Shown here in pieces: positions 1 to 9,593 of a stretch of 64,000 nucleotides of DNA; within the stretch, counting starts at the first letter, position 1, and the number at the start of each line of letters is the position of its first letter. Source of the DNA: Enterococcus hulanensis (GTDB lineage Bacteria > Bacillota > Bacilli > Lactobacillales > Enterococcaceae); assembly GCF_005405485.1 (NCBI RefSeq), contig NZ_BJED01000020.1:22857-86856 (forward strand), in the 5' to 3' direction. The position numbers and the translations under genes were made by a program. The notes under the pieces are model-generated. The model was not told the DNA's origin. It made no database searches and was given only the letters and a program-made list of their open reading frames with translations.

Positions 1-5
1 TACCA

Positions 6-36
6 AGCGGGATTCGAGGGAATCTCGCTTTTTTTC
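6..36 (+). terminator. Rho-independent terminator of an upstream gene
   Basis: AGCGGGATTC pairs with GAATCTCGCT across a 4-nt loop (one G-T pair) and is followed by a T7 run. It ends a gene that lies left of the window. Confidence 0.85.
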
Positions 37-57
37 TGCAGCCTATTGCTTAATTTC

Positions 58-86
58 TTGCATAATGACATAGTATTTTTTATATA
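58..86 (+). promoter_or_regulatory. Predicted sigma-A promoter of the EamA transporter gene
   Basis: TTGCAT (58-63) and TATATA (81-86) are separated by 17 bp, about 75 bp before the ATG. Predicted by inspection only. Confidence 0.45.
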
Positions 87-161
87 CTTTAAAAAGGAAT
101 CAATATCTTACAAGAGAATCTTTTTGAGATGAGTTAGGATAAGCTGAGAAGGGGGACGATT

Positions 162-1058
162 ATGTCAGAAACAGTGAAGGGACATTTATCTGCCAGTTTG
201 ACTATTTTTATTTGGGCATTGACTTTTATTTCTACCAAAGTTCTGCTACAGGCTTTTTTACCGATTGAAATTCTATTTATTCGCTTTTTAATCGGCTTTA
301 TCGTCTTGACGGTGATTTCCAGAAAAGTTTTGAAATTTAAGGGTTGGCAGGAAGAATTTTATTTTATGATCGCCGGTTTGTTTGGAGTATTTCTTTATTA
401 TTATTTAGAAAACGTTGCTTTAACCTATACGCTGGCAATGAATGTTGGAATCATCGGGTCAGTAAGTCCGTTCATGACTGCATTGATCAGCCGTTTCATA
501 TTAAAACAGGGACAGATTCCTAGGTTGTTTGTTTTAGGCTTTGTTTGTTCAATGATCGGTATCTCATTGATTAGCTTCTCGGGAACCTTGAATGTTCATC
601 CGATTGGTGACGGATTGGCTTTGATTGCGACTGTTTGCTGGGCATCGTATTCTTTGATTATTAAAAAAATCAGCGAATTTGGCTACAGTACGATCGCGAC
701 AACACAGCGCATTTTCTTTTATGGTCTGCTGTTTATGCTGCCAGTTTTATTTTTTAGTGTGGATTCATTTGATGTTGCTCGCTTTAGTGAGACAGTAAAT
801 TTGGGGAATCTATTGTTCTTAGGCGTAGGTGCATCGGCCTTATGCTTTGTTACGTGGAATTTTTCAGTGAAAAATCTCGGCGCTGTTAGGGCAACGGTTT
901 ATATTTATTCGATTCCCATGTTGACAACATTAGCGTCTGTGTTGATACTGGGAGAAACCTTGACCATCAAGTCAGCATTTGGAATTTTATTGACACTAAC
1001 TGGTTTGGTTCTATCCGAACTGCCCAACCTTTTGCGTCAAAGAAAAAGAATAAGGTAA
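162..1058 (+). CDS. EamA/DMT-family transporter
   Basis: A 298-residue hydrophobic protein of the drug/metabolite transporter superfamily, normally ten membrane helices formed from two EamA repeats of about 140 residues. The first repeat opens with a typical segment (GHLSASLTIFIWALTFISTK) and the second starts near residue 150 (DGLALIATVCWASYSLIIKK). The conserved end of the second repeat, a GE-containing helix pair near residues 260-285, is present. GGGGGA upstream supports the ATG at 162. The substrate cannot be told from sequence; family members export amino acids, metabolites or drugs. It is monocistronic, lying between two hairpin terminators. Confidence 0.9.
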   Translation: MSETVKGHLSASLTIFIWALTFISTKVLLQAFLPIEILFIRFLIGFIVLTVISRKVLKFKGWQEEFYFMIAGLFGVFLYYYLENVALTYTLAMNVGIIGSVSPFMTALISRFILKQGQIPRLFVLGFVCSMIGISLISFSGTLNVHPIGDGLALIATVCWASYSLIIKKISEFGYSTIATTQRIFFYGLLFMLPVLFFSVDSFDVARFSETVNLGNLLFLGVGASALCFVTWNFSVKNLGAVRATVYIYSIPMLTTLASVLILGETLTIKSAFGILLTLTGLVLSELPNLLRQRKRIR

Positions 1059-1067
1059 CGCTTTTCG

Positions 1068-1095
1068 CTCACTTCCTCAGGTTGTGAGTTTTTTC
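1068..1095 (+). terminator. Weak Rho-independent terminator after the EamA gene
   Basis: CTCAC pairs with GTGAG around an 11-nt loop, followed by TTTTTT. The stem is short, so termination may be partial. Confidence 0.55.
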
Positions 1096-1128
1096 GTTTT
1101 AGCGAATGAAGCAATCTTAGCGGATATA

Positions 1129-1137
1129 TGATAAAAT
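1129..1137 (+). promoter_or_regulatory. Possible extended -10 promoter of tex
   Basis: TG-A-TAAAAT forms an extended -10 element about 33 bp before the tex start. No convincing -35 is seen. Confidence 0.3.
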
Positions 1138-1169
1138 AAATAGGATTTTGGATGAAATGAGGAATGGAA

Positions 1170-3350
1170 ATGGCAGAAGGTTTAAACCAAGAAATCATTC
1201 AACTATTGAATAAAGAATTGACGGATTATCGTCCGCAGCAAATCAAAGTTGTATTAAATTTATTAAATGAAGGTAATACGGTTCCGTTTATTGCTCGTTA
1301 TCGAAAAGAAATGACGGGAACGCTGGATGAAGTACAGATCCGTGAGATTGAAGAGCGTTACAATTATTTGGAAAATTTGGAGAAGCGTAAACAAGAAGTC
1401 TTGCGCTTAATTGATGAACAAGGAAAATTGACTGAAGAATTGGCACAAAAAATCCAGCAAGCAGTCAAAGTCCAAAAAGTTGAAGACCTATATCGTCCTT
1501 ATAAGCAAAAACGCCGGACCAAAGCGACGATTGCTAAGGAAAACGGCTTAGAGCCTTTAGCAGAATATCTACTGAGTTTTCCAGAATCTGGCGATGTTTA
1601 TGCTAAAGCTGGAGAATTCATCGGAGAAAATGTTGCAAGTGCCGAAGAAGCTTTACAAGGAGCGCACGAGATCGTTGCTGAGCAAATCAGCGACAATCCA
1701 GATTTTCGGACATGGGTTCGCACCTTTACGAAGAACAAAGGGGTCTATCAAAGCAAAGTTAAGGATGCTGATAAAGATGAAAAAGGCGTCTATGAAATGT
1801 ATTATGATTTTGCCGAGCCGATCAATAAAATGGTTTCGCACCGAGTATTAGCTTCTAATCGCGGCGAAAAGGAAGAAATTTTAAAGGTTTCCATTCTGGT
1901 GGAAGAAGAAAAAATCTTTGATTATTTGGAACGTCATTTGGTGGCAAACAATCGGTCAATCACAGTTGAATTTGTGCGTGAAGCTTATAAGGATAGCTAT
2001 AAACGTTTTATCGGACCAGCGATTGAACGGGAAATTCGTAATGAATTAACAGAAGATGCCGATGAACAAGCAATCAATATTTTTGGTGAAAACTTACGTA
2101 ATCTATTATTGCAGCCACCACTGAAAGGAAAGGTTGTATTGGGCTTTGACCCAGCTTATCGTACTGGATGCAAAATAGCAGTTGTCGATGAAACTGGAAA
2201 AGTTTTAGCTATCGAGGTGATCTATCCTCATAAACCGGCTCCGCAAGCAAAACGTCAGGCTGCAGGCCCTGCGTTCCAAACACTGATCAAAAAACATGGT
2301 GTAGAGATGGTAGCAATCGGAAATGGTACAGCTAGTCGTGAATCTGAATTATTTGTAGCAGAACAATTGAAACAAATTCAACAAGAGGTATTCTATGTAA
2401 TCGTCAATGAAGCTGGCGCATCAGTTTATTCTGCCAGCGATATTGCGCGGACGGAATTTCCTGATCTGCAAGTTGAAGAACGGAGTGCGGTCAGCATCGC
2501 GCGACGTCTACAAGATCCATTATCAGAATTGGTTAAAATTGATCCGAAAGCGGTCGGCGTTGGTCAATATCAGCATGATGTTTCCCAAAAACGTTTATCT
2601 GAAAGATTAGATTTTGTAGTGGAAACGGCCGTGAACCAAGTTGGTGTAAACGTTAATACAGCCAGTCCGCAGCTTTTACAATATGCGTCAGGTCTGAACA
2701 AGACAACTGCGCAAAATATCGTAAACTACCGGGAAGAAAACGGCGCTTTTACTTCACGCCCACAGTTGAAGAAAGTTCCGCGCTTAGGACCAAAAGCTTA
2801 TGAACAAGCGATTGGGTTCTTGCGGATTCCAGGCGCAAAAAATATCTTGGATACGACTGCGATTCACCCGGAAAGCTACGCAAGTGCAAAAGAAATCTTG
2901 GCATTGGCTGACGTTGATTTGAAGTCATTAGGTTCAGCAGAAGCAACAGAAAAAATCAAGGCGCTGCAATTGAATCAATTACAACAAGAGCTTGAGGTCG
3001 GCAAAGAAACGATCAAGGATATTTTACAGGCGCTGCTTCAGCCTGGACGCGATATGCGCGATGAAATGCCGGCACCGTTATTAAGACAAGATGTATTATC
3101 AATGGAAGATTTAAAACCAGGAATGGAATTGCAGGGTACAGTACGAAATGTGATCGATTTTGGTGCTTTTGTCGATATTGGTGTAAAACAAGATGGTTTA
3201 GTTCATATTTCAAAATTGAGCAAAAAATATGTCAAACATCCGACAGATGTCGTATCCGTTGGTGATGTGGTAACCGTTTGGGTCGAAGGCGTCGATGTGA
3301 AAAAAGGACGCATCAGTTTGACAATGATTCAAAGTGATAAAAATGACTAA
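1170..3350 (+). CDS. tex: Tex-family RNA-binding transcription accessory protein
   Basis: A 726-residue Tex protein (YdcI/YhgF family), which binds nucleic acid and affects transcription in several bacteria. The N-terminal helical Tex region is followed by a YqgF/RNase H-like domain near residue 325 (VLGFDPAYRTGCKIAVVDE), helix-hairpin-helix repeats near 495-560 and a C-terminal S1 RNA-binding domain from about 650 (GMELQGTVRNVIDFGAFVDI). The ATG at 1164 touches the GAGG ribosome site, so the ATG at 1170 with proper spacing is preferred. The next gene overlaps its 3' end, so the two are probably translationally coupled. Confidence 0.95.
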   Translation: MAEGLNQEIIQLLNKELTDYRPQQIKVVLNLLNEGNTVPFIARYRKEMTGTLDEVQIREIEERYNYLENLEKRKQEVLRLIDEQGKLTEELAQKIQQAVKVQKVEDLYRPYKQKRRTKATIAKENGLEPLAEYLLSFPESGDVYAKAGEFIGENVASAEEALQGAHEIVAEQISDNPDFRTWVRTFTKNKGVYQSKVKDADKDEKGVYEMYYDFAEPINKMVSHRVLASNRGEKEEILKVSILVEEEKIFDYLERHLVANNRSITVEFVREAYKDSYKRFIGPAIEREIRNELTEDADEQAINIFGENLRNLLLQPPLKGKVVLGFDPAYRTGCKIAVVDETGKVLAIEVIYPHKPAPQAKRQAAGPAFQTLIKKHGVEMVAIGNGTASRESELFVAEQLKQIQQEVFYVIVNEAGASVYSASDIARTEFPDLQVEERSAVSIARRLQDPLSELVKIDPKAVGVGQYQHDVSQKRLSERLDFVVETAVNQVGVNVNTASPQLLQYASGLNKTTAQNIVNYREENGAFTSRPQLKKVPRLGPKAYEQAIGFLRIPGAKNILDTTAIHPESYASAKEILALADVDLKSLGSAEATEKIKALQLNQLQQELEVGKETIKDILQALLQPGRDMRDEMPAPLLRQDVLSMEDLKPGMELQGTVRNVIDFGAFVDIGVKQDGLVHISKLSKKYVKHPTDVVSVGDVVTVWVEGVDVKKGRISLTMIQSDKND

Positions 3351-3792
3351 TCAAGAATTACAGGCTCTAGTCGAAAAGATCTCGCAAGAATCTTTTCGAC
3401 AGCCGTTTTGTCATAAAGCCAGCTTTAATCAACGATTGAAAACCACAGGTGGACGCTATCATCTGAAAAGTCATGACTTAGACTTCAATCATCTAGTATT
3501 TGAAAAATATGGTGTGGAAGAATTGGCCAAAGTAATCAAGCATGAGCTTTGTCATTATCATTTGCACATGGCGGGTCGCGGCTATCAGCATAAAGATCGA
3601 GAATTTAAGCAGTTATTGAAAAAAACTGGTGGCTCCCGTTTTACACCGCCGCTGGTAACGATGACTTACCAAGTTTATCTATGTGAGAAATGTGGTCAAG
3701 AGGTCAAGCGTCGTCGGAAACTCGATACAAAAAGATACGTATGCGGAGATTGTCTGGGAAAACTTAAATTTTTGAAGACAATTGAAGCCTAA
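3343..3792 (+). CDS. SprT-like zinc metalloprotease-fold protein
   Basis: A 149-residue SprT family protein. It has the HELCH zinc-binding motif at residues 67-71 and a C-terminal zinc ribbon made of two CxxC pairs (CEKC and CGDC). The family resembles the DNA-protein crosslink protease Spartan, but the bacterial role is not settled. An in-frame GTG at 3334 would add three residues; the ATG at 3343 gives the family-typical MTNQELQALV start. It overlaps tex by 8 bp and has no strong ribosome site of its own, which suggests coupling to tex. No clear terminator follows. Confidence 0.9.
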   Translation: MTNQELQALVEKISQESFRQPFCHKASFNQRLKTTGGRYHLKSHDLDFNHLVFEKYGVEELAKVIKHELCHYHLHMAGRGYQHKDREFKQLLKKTGGSRFTPPLVTMTYQVYLCEKCGQEVKRRRKLDTKRYVCGDCLGKLKFLKTIEA

Positions 3793-3822
3793 CTGCATCA
3801 AAGCTGCAGGGAGAATAAAAGA

Positions 3823-3851
3823 TTGCTATTTTTGCTGATTTATATGATAAT
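3823..3851 (+). promoter_or_regulatory. Predicted sigma-A promoter of murC
   Basis: TTGCTA (3823-3828) and GATAAT (3846-3851) are separated by 17 bp, about 43 bp before the murC ATG. Confidence 0.5.
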
Positions 3852-3893
3852 GTGAACCGCAAACAATTTTGTACATATAAGGAAGAGGATTAA

Positions 3894-5228
3894 ATGAATA
3901 ATAAAGATACGCTTTATCATTTTGTTGGAATCAAGGGTTCAGGTATGAGCTCGCTAGCTTTGGTTTTACATGAAAAAGGCTACGATGTACAAGGTTCTGA
4001 CGTCGAAAAATATTTTTTTACACAACGTGATTTAGAAAAAGCCGGCATTACTATTTTGCCATTTGACAAAGACAATATTAAAGAAGGCATGACGATCATT
4101 CAGGGAAATGCCTTTCCAGATACCCACGAAGAAATTGCTCGGGCAAAAGAATTAGGTCTAGAGATCGTACGTTACCATGATTTCATTGGACAATTTATTC
4201 AGCCTTATACAAGCATTGCCGTGACCGGTTCACATGGGAAGACTAGCACGACGGGCTTATTGGCTCACGTATTAAATGGTTTAGCACCGACGAGTTATCT
4301 GATTGGGGATGGAACAGGGCATGGTGTTCCCGATGCGAAATTCTTCGCGTTTGAGGCATGTGAATATCAACGTCATTTTCTTGCCTACGCTCCTGATTAT
4401 TCAATCATGACGAACATCGATTTCGACCATCCAGATTACTTCAAGAGTATCGACGATGTATTCGAAGCGTTTCAGACATTGGCTTCACAAGTTAAAAAAG
4501 GCATTTTCGCTTATGGCGATGATGAATATTTACGTAAGCTAAAAGCGGATGTTCCGATTTATTATTACGGATTATCCGAAAATGATGACGTTCAAGCACG
4601 CAATATCGTTCGCACTACGAATGGTTCAGCTTTCGATGTCTATCATAAAGAAAAATTCATCGGACGCTTCGCCGTTCCGTCATTTGGCAAACACAATATT
4701 TTAAATGCTTTATCTGTAATCGCAGTGGCTTACTTTGAAGGGTTAGATATGGATAAGGTCAAAGAAGAAATGTTGACTTTCTCTGGCGTAAAACGCCGCT
4801 TCACTGAAAAGAAAGTTGCCGACATGATTATCGTTGATGATTATGCGCATCATCCAGCTGAAATCAAAGCAACGATCGATGCTGCTCGTCAAAAATATCC
4901 CGAAAAAGAATTGATCGCGGTATTCCAACCGCATACCTTTACTCGGACGATCGCTTTGATGGATGAGTTTGCTGAGGCTTTAGATCGAGCAGACAAGGTG
5001 TATCTATGCGATATTTTCTCATCTGCTCGGGAAACAGCCGGCGATGTAAAAATTGAAGACTTAGGAGAAAAGATTCAAAAAGGCGGACAAGTAATCAAAG
5101 AAGAAAACATGTCTCCATTATTAGATCATGAGAATGCAGTAGTGATCTTTATGGGTGCCGGCGATGTTCAAAAATTTGAACGTGCCTATGAAAATCTTTT
5201 AAGCAACACAACACGTAATGTATTATAA
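3894..5228 (+). CDS. murC: UDP-N-acetylmuramate--L-alanine ligase MurC
   Basis: A 444-residue cytoplasmic ligase that adds L-alanine to UDP-MurNAc, the first amino acid of the peptidoglycan stem. The N-terminal UDP-binding domain starts with GIKGSGMSS (residues 12-20). The ATP-binding loop [10 protein letters not shown] is at 111-120 and the Mur ligase C-terminal domain contains DDYAHHP. The length is normal for the family. GGAAGAGG precedes the ATG. It has its own promoter and terminator, so it is monocistronic here. Confidence 0.97.
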   Translation: MNNKDTLYHFVGIKGSGMSSLALVLHEKGYDVQGSDVEKYFFTQRDLEKAGITILPFDKDNIKEGMTIIQGNAFPDTHEEIARAKELGLEIVRYHDFIGQFIQPYTSIAVTGSHGKTSTTGLLAHVLNGLAPTSYLIGDGTGHGVPDAKFFAFEACEYQRHFLAYAPDYSIMTNIDFDHPDYFKSIDDVFEAFQTLASQVKKGIFAYGDDEYLRKLKADVPIYYYGLSENDDVQARNIVRTTNGSAFDVYHKEKFIGRFAVPSFGKHNILNALSVIAVAYFEGLDMDKVKEEMLTFSGVKRRFTEKKVADMIIVDDYAHHPAEIKATIDAARQKYPEKELIAVFQPHTFTRTIALMDEFAEALDRADKVYLCDIFSSARETAGDVKIEDLGEKIQKGGQVIKEENMSPLLDHENAVVIFMGAGDVQKFERAYENLLSNTTRNVL

Positions 5229-5234
5229 ATAAAA

Positions 5235-5274
5235 GAAGAAGGGTTCGGACATTTTTTGTCAGGGCCCTTCTTTC
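5235..5274 (+). terminator. Rho-independent terminator of murC
   Basis: AAGAAGGG pairs with CCCTTCTT; an inner GAC/GTC pairing extends the hairpin. A short T run follows. Confidence 0.7.
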
Positions 5275-5329
5275 TAACCTAAGAAACGCTTTTTAACTTT
5301 AGAATTCTTTATACTAGATATGTACAAAC

Positions 5330-5357
5330 TTGTGTTTTACTTACGTTCTGATAAAAT
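5330..5357 (+). promoter_or_regulatory. Predicted promoter of the MaoC-like/BI-1 pair
   Basis: TTGTGT and TAAAAT are separated by 16 bp, just before the GGAGGG ribosome site. Confidence 0.4.
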
Positions 5358-5389
5358 AATGGATAGAACATAATACGGAGGGAATGAAT

Positions 5390-5863
5390 TTGTATAATAT
5401 GAAGGCTCGGAAAATAGGCAAAACGATTGACGAGATTGAGGAAGGTGACTCGTTATCGTTAACGGAATCGATCGAAGATAATCAGATTCTTTTATACTTA
5501 GGTTTGACAAATGATGCGAATCCTTTGTACATCCAACACGACTACGCGAAAGAAACTGAGTATGAGCAACCGCTTGTGCCATCGATCATGCTGATGGGAA
5601 TCATAACAAGTGCGATTTCTAAACATTTACCAGGACCGGGTTCTCACGTTGTGAACTTCTCGATCAATTTTATTGATCCAGTTTTTCACTATGAAACATT
5701 GACCTTTGAGTTTGAAGTAATCAAAGTAGATAAAATGAAAGATGTCGTTACTATTTCTGTGGAAGCAGTGGAAGCTACTGACAATGAAGAGAAACGTATC
5801 TTGGATGCTGTGGTAATGGTAAAACCGCCGCAAGCACACATAGGAGATGAGATAAATGAATAA
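5390..5863 (+). CDS. MaoC-like hotdog-fold protein
   Basis: A protein of about 157 residues resembling MaoC/(R)-specific enoyl-CoA hydratase hotdog domains. The pattern NDANPLYIQHDYAKETEYEQPLVPSIM matches the family (N-D/H-P-h with a later P-S/G-h-h), followed by the hotdog strands NFSINFIDPVFHYETLTFEF. Start choice: GGAGGG (5378-5383) lies right against the ATG at 5384, so the in-frame TTG at 5390, 7 nt from GGAGG, is a better-spaced start; an ATG at 5399 is also possible. The gene overlaps the next one by 8 bp. The substrate is unknown. Confidence 0.8.
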   Translation: MYNMKARKIGKTIDEIEEGDSLSLTESIEDNQILLYLGLTNDANPLYIQHDYAKETEYEQPLVPSIMLMGIITSAISKHLPGPGSHVVNFSINFIDPVFHYETLTFEFEVIKVDKMKDVVTISVEAVEATDNEEKRILDAVVMVKPPQAHIGDEINE

Positions 5864-6539
5864 TCAAGAAACTCAAGTTTACGGATTGAATCGTTTTTAC
5901 GGAAAAATCTACGCGTTCCTCGCTTTAGGTATTGGAATCAGCGCAGTAATTTCATACATGGCTTTAGGACCATGGGCTTATCAAGTTGCAAGCTTCATCA
6001 ATAATTTTCCGTTAGGCTTCTGGGGAATCTGGATCGCAGAGATTGCGCTGGTTATTTTTCTTGGCGCAAAAGCTCAAAAGAATCCAACATTAGCACTTAG
6101 CGGCTTTATCGTATATTCAGCTTTGAACGGCGTGACTTTGGCTGTCACACTAGCAATGTATGATTTGGGTACTGTAACGCAAGCATTTGTGACTGCATCG
6201 GCAACATTTTTAGTCATGTCGCTTGTCGGTTCATTTACGAAACGCGATTTATCGGGAATGGGACGCGCGGCTCTAAGCTGCTTGTTGGGAATTATCATTG
6301 CAATGCTATTAAACGTCTTTGTATTACACAGCAGTGCAGTTGATTTCTTTATTTCTATTTTAATGGTAGTGATCATGTCGGGTATCACAGCTTATGACAA
6401 TCAAATGATCCGTAAAATTTATCATGGAACGAATGGTGAAGCCGGAAATGGCGTGGCTGTCTTTATGGCCCTGCAGCTTTACTTGGACTTCATCAACCTG
6501 TTCATTTCATTCTTACGAATTTTTGGAAACAGCAAATAG
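5856..6539 (+). CDS. Bax inhibitor-1 (BI-1/YccA/YetJ) family membrane protein
   Basis: A 227-residue protein with about seven hydrophobic helices, of the TMBIM/BI-1 family; the B. subtilis relative YetJ is a pH-sensitive calcium leak channel. The C-terminal half carries the family pattern SGITAYDNQMIRKIY, with conserved Asp, followed by a final helix with ALQLYLDFINLF. The N-terminus VYGLNRFYGKIYAFLALGIG is typical of lactobacillales members. It starts inside the end of the MaoC-like gene with AGGAGATGAG as ribosome site, so the two genes are co-transcribed. A functional link between them is not evident. Confidence 0.93.
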   Translation: MNNQETQVYGLNRFYGKIYAFLALGIGISAVISYMALGPWAYQVASFINNFPLGFWGIWIAEIALVIFLGAKAQKNPTLALSGFIVYSALNGVTLAVTLAMYDLGTVTQAFVTASATFLVMSLVGSFTKRDLSGMGRAALSCLLGIIIAMLLNVFVLHSSAVDFFISILMVVIMSGITAYDNQMIRKIYHGTNGEAGNGVAVFMALQLYLDFINLFISFLRIFGNSK

Positions 6540-6567
6540 AGGCGAATATTCGTCTCTATTTTTTTTG
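6536..6567 (+). terminator. Rho-independent terminator after the BI-1 gene
   Basis: A nearly perfect 24-bp palindrome (ATAGAGGCGAAT / ATTCGTCTCTAT, one G-T pair) is followed by T8. The stem begins within the stop codon. Confidence 0.9.
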
Positions 6568-6611
6568 GATACGTCTTTATGATAAGAATCCTGAAAAAAT
6601 CGGCTGCATTC

Positions 6612-6641
6612 TTTTCATTTCGTTCGATACTTTGTTAAAAT
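6612..6641 (+). promoter_or_regulatory. Possible promoter of polA
   Basis: TTTTCA and TAAAAT are separated by 18 bp, about 97 bp before the polA ATG. Confidence 0.35.
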
Positions 6642-6738
6642 GAAGCGTGAAGGTTTAGTGAGTTTTCTTATTTTGCTATTTTATTTAACTGAGGGTATAC
6701 GAGAAAAAATATATTAATTGGAATTAGGAGTCGAAGCT

Positions 6739-9378
6739 ATGAGTGAAAAAAAATTATTATTAGTAGACGGAAACAGTGTTGCGTTCCGTGCTTTTTTTGC
6801 CCTGCATAATTCTTTGGAGCGTTTTAAAAATAAAAATGGTTTGCACACCAATGCAATTTATGCGTTTAACAATATGTTTGAAAATGTAATGGATCGGGAA
6901 AAACCGACTCACGTATTAGTCGCTTTTGATGCGGGAAATACGACTTTTCGGACAGCGATGTATTCTGAATACAAAGGCGGTCGTTCAAAAACGCCGGGAG
7001 AATTCCGTGAGCAGATGCCTTATTTACGCGAATTATTAGTCGGTTTAGGCGTAAAGCACTATGAATTAGATAATTATGAAGCCGATGATATTATCGGAAC
7101 ATTGGCCCATCGTGGAGCAGAAGAAGGGTTCGATGTAGTCGTTCTATCTGGTGACCGTGACTTGACGCAGTTAGCGACAGATAAAATCAAGGTCGATATC
7201 ACAGTAAAAGGTGTTAGTGAAATCGAATCCTACACACCTGAACATGTGGCGGAAAAATATGATGGCTTGACCCCTAATCAAATTATCGATATGAAGGGCT
7301 TGGCTGGGGATACATCAGATAATTATCCGGGTGTAACAAAGGTCGGAGAAAAAACTGCGATCAAATTATTGAAGCAATTCGGCAGCGTCGAAGGTGTTTA
7401 CGAAAATATCGATGAACTGAAGAAAAGCAAAATGAAGGAGAACTTGATCAATGATAAAGATCAGGCTTTTCTTTCAAAAGAATTAGCAACAATTAAATTG
7501 GATGCACCTGTCGATATTTCAATTGATGAACTAGTTTATAACGGAAAAGATTTAGACAAGCTGGTTCCTTTCTTTAAGGAGATGGATTTCAAAGGCTTCT
7601 TAAGTAAACTGAATGTTGAAGAAGAGGAAGTTGAACTAGAAGATATTACATTTGACGTAGTTGATGAGTTTACTGAGGACATGTTCAGTGCGGATTCTGC
7701 CTTATATGTTGAGATGTTGGAAGATAATTACCATCTATCAGATATCGTTGGTGTGGCATGGGGGACGAAAGAAAAAATCTATGTGAGCAATGAATTAGCG
7801 CTATTTGAGAGTGCTGTCTTTAAAAAGTGGTTAGAAACTGCCAACGGTAAAAAAGTTTATGATGCAAAACGCACCTATGTGGCGCTAAATCGCTATATTA
7901 CTAAAACAGAGGGAATCAACTTTGACGTTTTGTTGGCTGCTTATCTGTTAGATACGAATGACAACAGCAACGATATTGCTGGGGTAGCACAGTATTATGG
8001 TTACACAGAAATCCAAACGGACGAACAAATCTACGGCAAAGGCGCTAAAAAAGGCTTGCCGGAAGATGATGAAGTATTCTTTGGTCATTTGGCACGTAAG
8101 ATTAAAGCGATCCATTTCTTGAATGATAAACTAGAAAGCGAATTAGAAGAAAAGAAACAAGACAATTTATTCTATCAAATGGAACTACCGCTTTCTCGGA
8201 TTCTAGCAGAAATGGAGATTGCCGGGATTACTGTCGATGCGCAACGCTTACAAGCAATGCGAGGAGAATTCTCAAAGCGATTACAGGAAATCGAGCAAAA
8301 GATTTATCAAGAAGCCGGCGAAAAGTTTAACATCAATTCGCCTAAACAACTGGGTGTCATCCTATTTGAAAAAATGCAGCTGCCAGTAATTAAAAAGACA
8401 AAAACCGGTTATTCGACTGCTGTAGATGTTTTAGAACAGTTGCGAGAGCAAGCGCCGATCGTGGAGCATATTTTAGATTATCGGCAACTTGCTAAGATTC
8501 AATCAACGTATGTCGAAGGATTGCTGAAAGTGATCCAAGGTGACAATAAAATTCATACGCGTTATATCCAAACACTGACTCAAACAGGCCGCTTAAGTTC
8601 TGTTGATCCAAACTTGCAAAATATTCCGATTCGTTTGGAGGAAGGGCGGAAAATTCGTCAGGCGTTTGTTCCGCGAGATGAGAACTGGCTGATCTATTCT
8701 TCCGATTACTCGCAAATCGAATTACGCGTTTTAGCTCATATTTCTGGTGACGAACATTTGAAGCAAGCGTTCCGTGATGGGATGGACATCCATACTAGTA
8801 CTGCAATGCGTGTTTTCAATGTTTCTGAAGAAGAAGTAACGCCGAATATGCGTCGAAACGCGAAAGCCGTTAACTTTGGGATTGTGTATGGTATTTCTGA
8901 TTATGGTTTGTCACAAAACTTGGGAATCACTCGTAAAGCAGCTCAAGAGTATATCGATACCTATTTTGAGAACTATCCAGATGTGAAACGCTATATGGAA
9001 GAAAGTGTACGCGAAGCAAAAGACAAAGGCTATTCAGCAACCTTATACAATCGCCGACGCTATTTGCCGGACATCAATGCTCGTAATTTCAATCTGCGTT
9101 CATTTGCAGAACGAACGGCTATCAACACGCCGATCCAAGGAAGTGCGGCAGATATTTTGAAATTAGCGATGATTGAAATGGCTAAGCGTCTGAAAGAAGA
9201 AAAGCTGCAGGCGACAATGTTATTACAAGTACACGATGAACTTGTTTTTGAGGTGCCAGAGAGCGAATTAGAGCAATTAGATAAGCTGGTTAAAGAAGTA
9301 ATGGAAAACACTGTTCATTTAGATGTGCCATTATTGACAGATAGCAATTGGGGAAAAACTTGGTACGAAGCGAAATAA
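6739..9378 (+). CDS. polA: DNA polymerase I
   Basis: An 879-residue family A polymerase for Okazaki fragment processing and repair synthesis. The N-terminal 5'-nuclease domain (residues 1 to about 290) begins KLLLVDGNSVAFRAFFALHN. A degenerate 3'-5' exonuclease-like domain follows (about 310-470); the catalytic acidic motifs of proofreading enzymes are not evident, as in other Firmicute PolA. The polymerase domain has motif A DYSQIELRVLAHISGDEHL, motif B RRNAKAVNFGIVYGIS and motif C QVHDEL (830-835). An in-frame TTG at 6718 lies before the TAGGAG site, so the ATG at 6739 is the start. mutM and coaE follow in the usual Firmicute order. Confidence 0.97.
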   Translation: MSEKKLLLVDGNSVAFRAFFALHNSLERFKNKNGLHTNAIYAFNNMFENVMDREKPTHVLVAFDAGNTTFRTAMYSEYKGGRSKTPGEFREQMPYLRELLVGLGVKHYELDNYEADDIIGTLAHRGAEEGFDVVVLSGDRDLTQLATDKIKVDITVKGVSEIESYTPEHVAEKYDGLTPNQIIDMKGLAGDTSDNYPGVTKVGEKTAIKLLKQFGSVEGVYENIDELKKSKMKENLINDKDQAFLSKELATIKLDAPVDISIDELVYNGKDLDKLVPFFKEMDFKGFLSKLNVEEEEVELEDITFDVVDEFTEDMFSADSALYVEMLEDNYHLSDIVGVAWGTKEKIYVSNELALFESAVFKKWLETANGKKVYDAKRTYVALNRYITKTEGINFDVLLAAYLLDTNDNSNDIAGVAQYYGYTEIQTDEQIYGKGAKKGLPEDDEVFFGHLARKIKAIHFLNDKLESELEEKKQDNLFYQMELPLSRILAEMEIAGITVDAQRLQAMRGEFSKRLQEIEQKIYQEAGEKFNINSPKQLGVILFEKMQLPVIKKTKTGYSTAVDVLEQLREQAPIVEHILDYRQLAKIQSTYVEGLLKVIQGDNKIHTRYIQTLTQTGRLSSVDPNLQNIPIRLEEGRKIRQAFVPRDENWLIYSSDYSQIELRVLAHISGDEHLKQAFRDGMDIHTSTAMRVFNVSEEEVTPNMRRNAKAVNFGIVYGISDYGLSQNLGITRKAAQEYIDTYFENYPDVKRYMEESVREAKDKGYSATLYNRRRYLPDINARNFNLRSFAERTAINTPIQGSAADILKLAMIEMAKRLKEEKLQATMLLQVHDELVFEVPESELEQLDKLVKEVMENTVHLDVPLLTDSNWGKTWYEAK

Positions 9379-9381
9379 AGT

Positions 9382-9409
9382 AAAGCTGGAAGAAATTCCA
9401 GCTTTTTTG
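9382..9409 (+). terminator. Rho-independent terminator of polA
   Basis: AAAGCTGGA pairs with TCCAGCTTT over a 6-nt loop, followed by a T6 run. Confidence 0.9.
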
Positions 9410-9593
9410 CCAGTTAATTACTTTAAAGAATGAAAACGATGCTAGTGAAACTAGTCCAGTTTTGTATTGCAAAACAAATCATTTCTTGCTTTTTCCGAAA
9501 AATGATAACGTAAATATGAACACGCTGTTCACTATTTAAGTATGCAGCAAGTTCAAAAGAATCAATAAATTAATGAGAGTTAGGATGATAGAT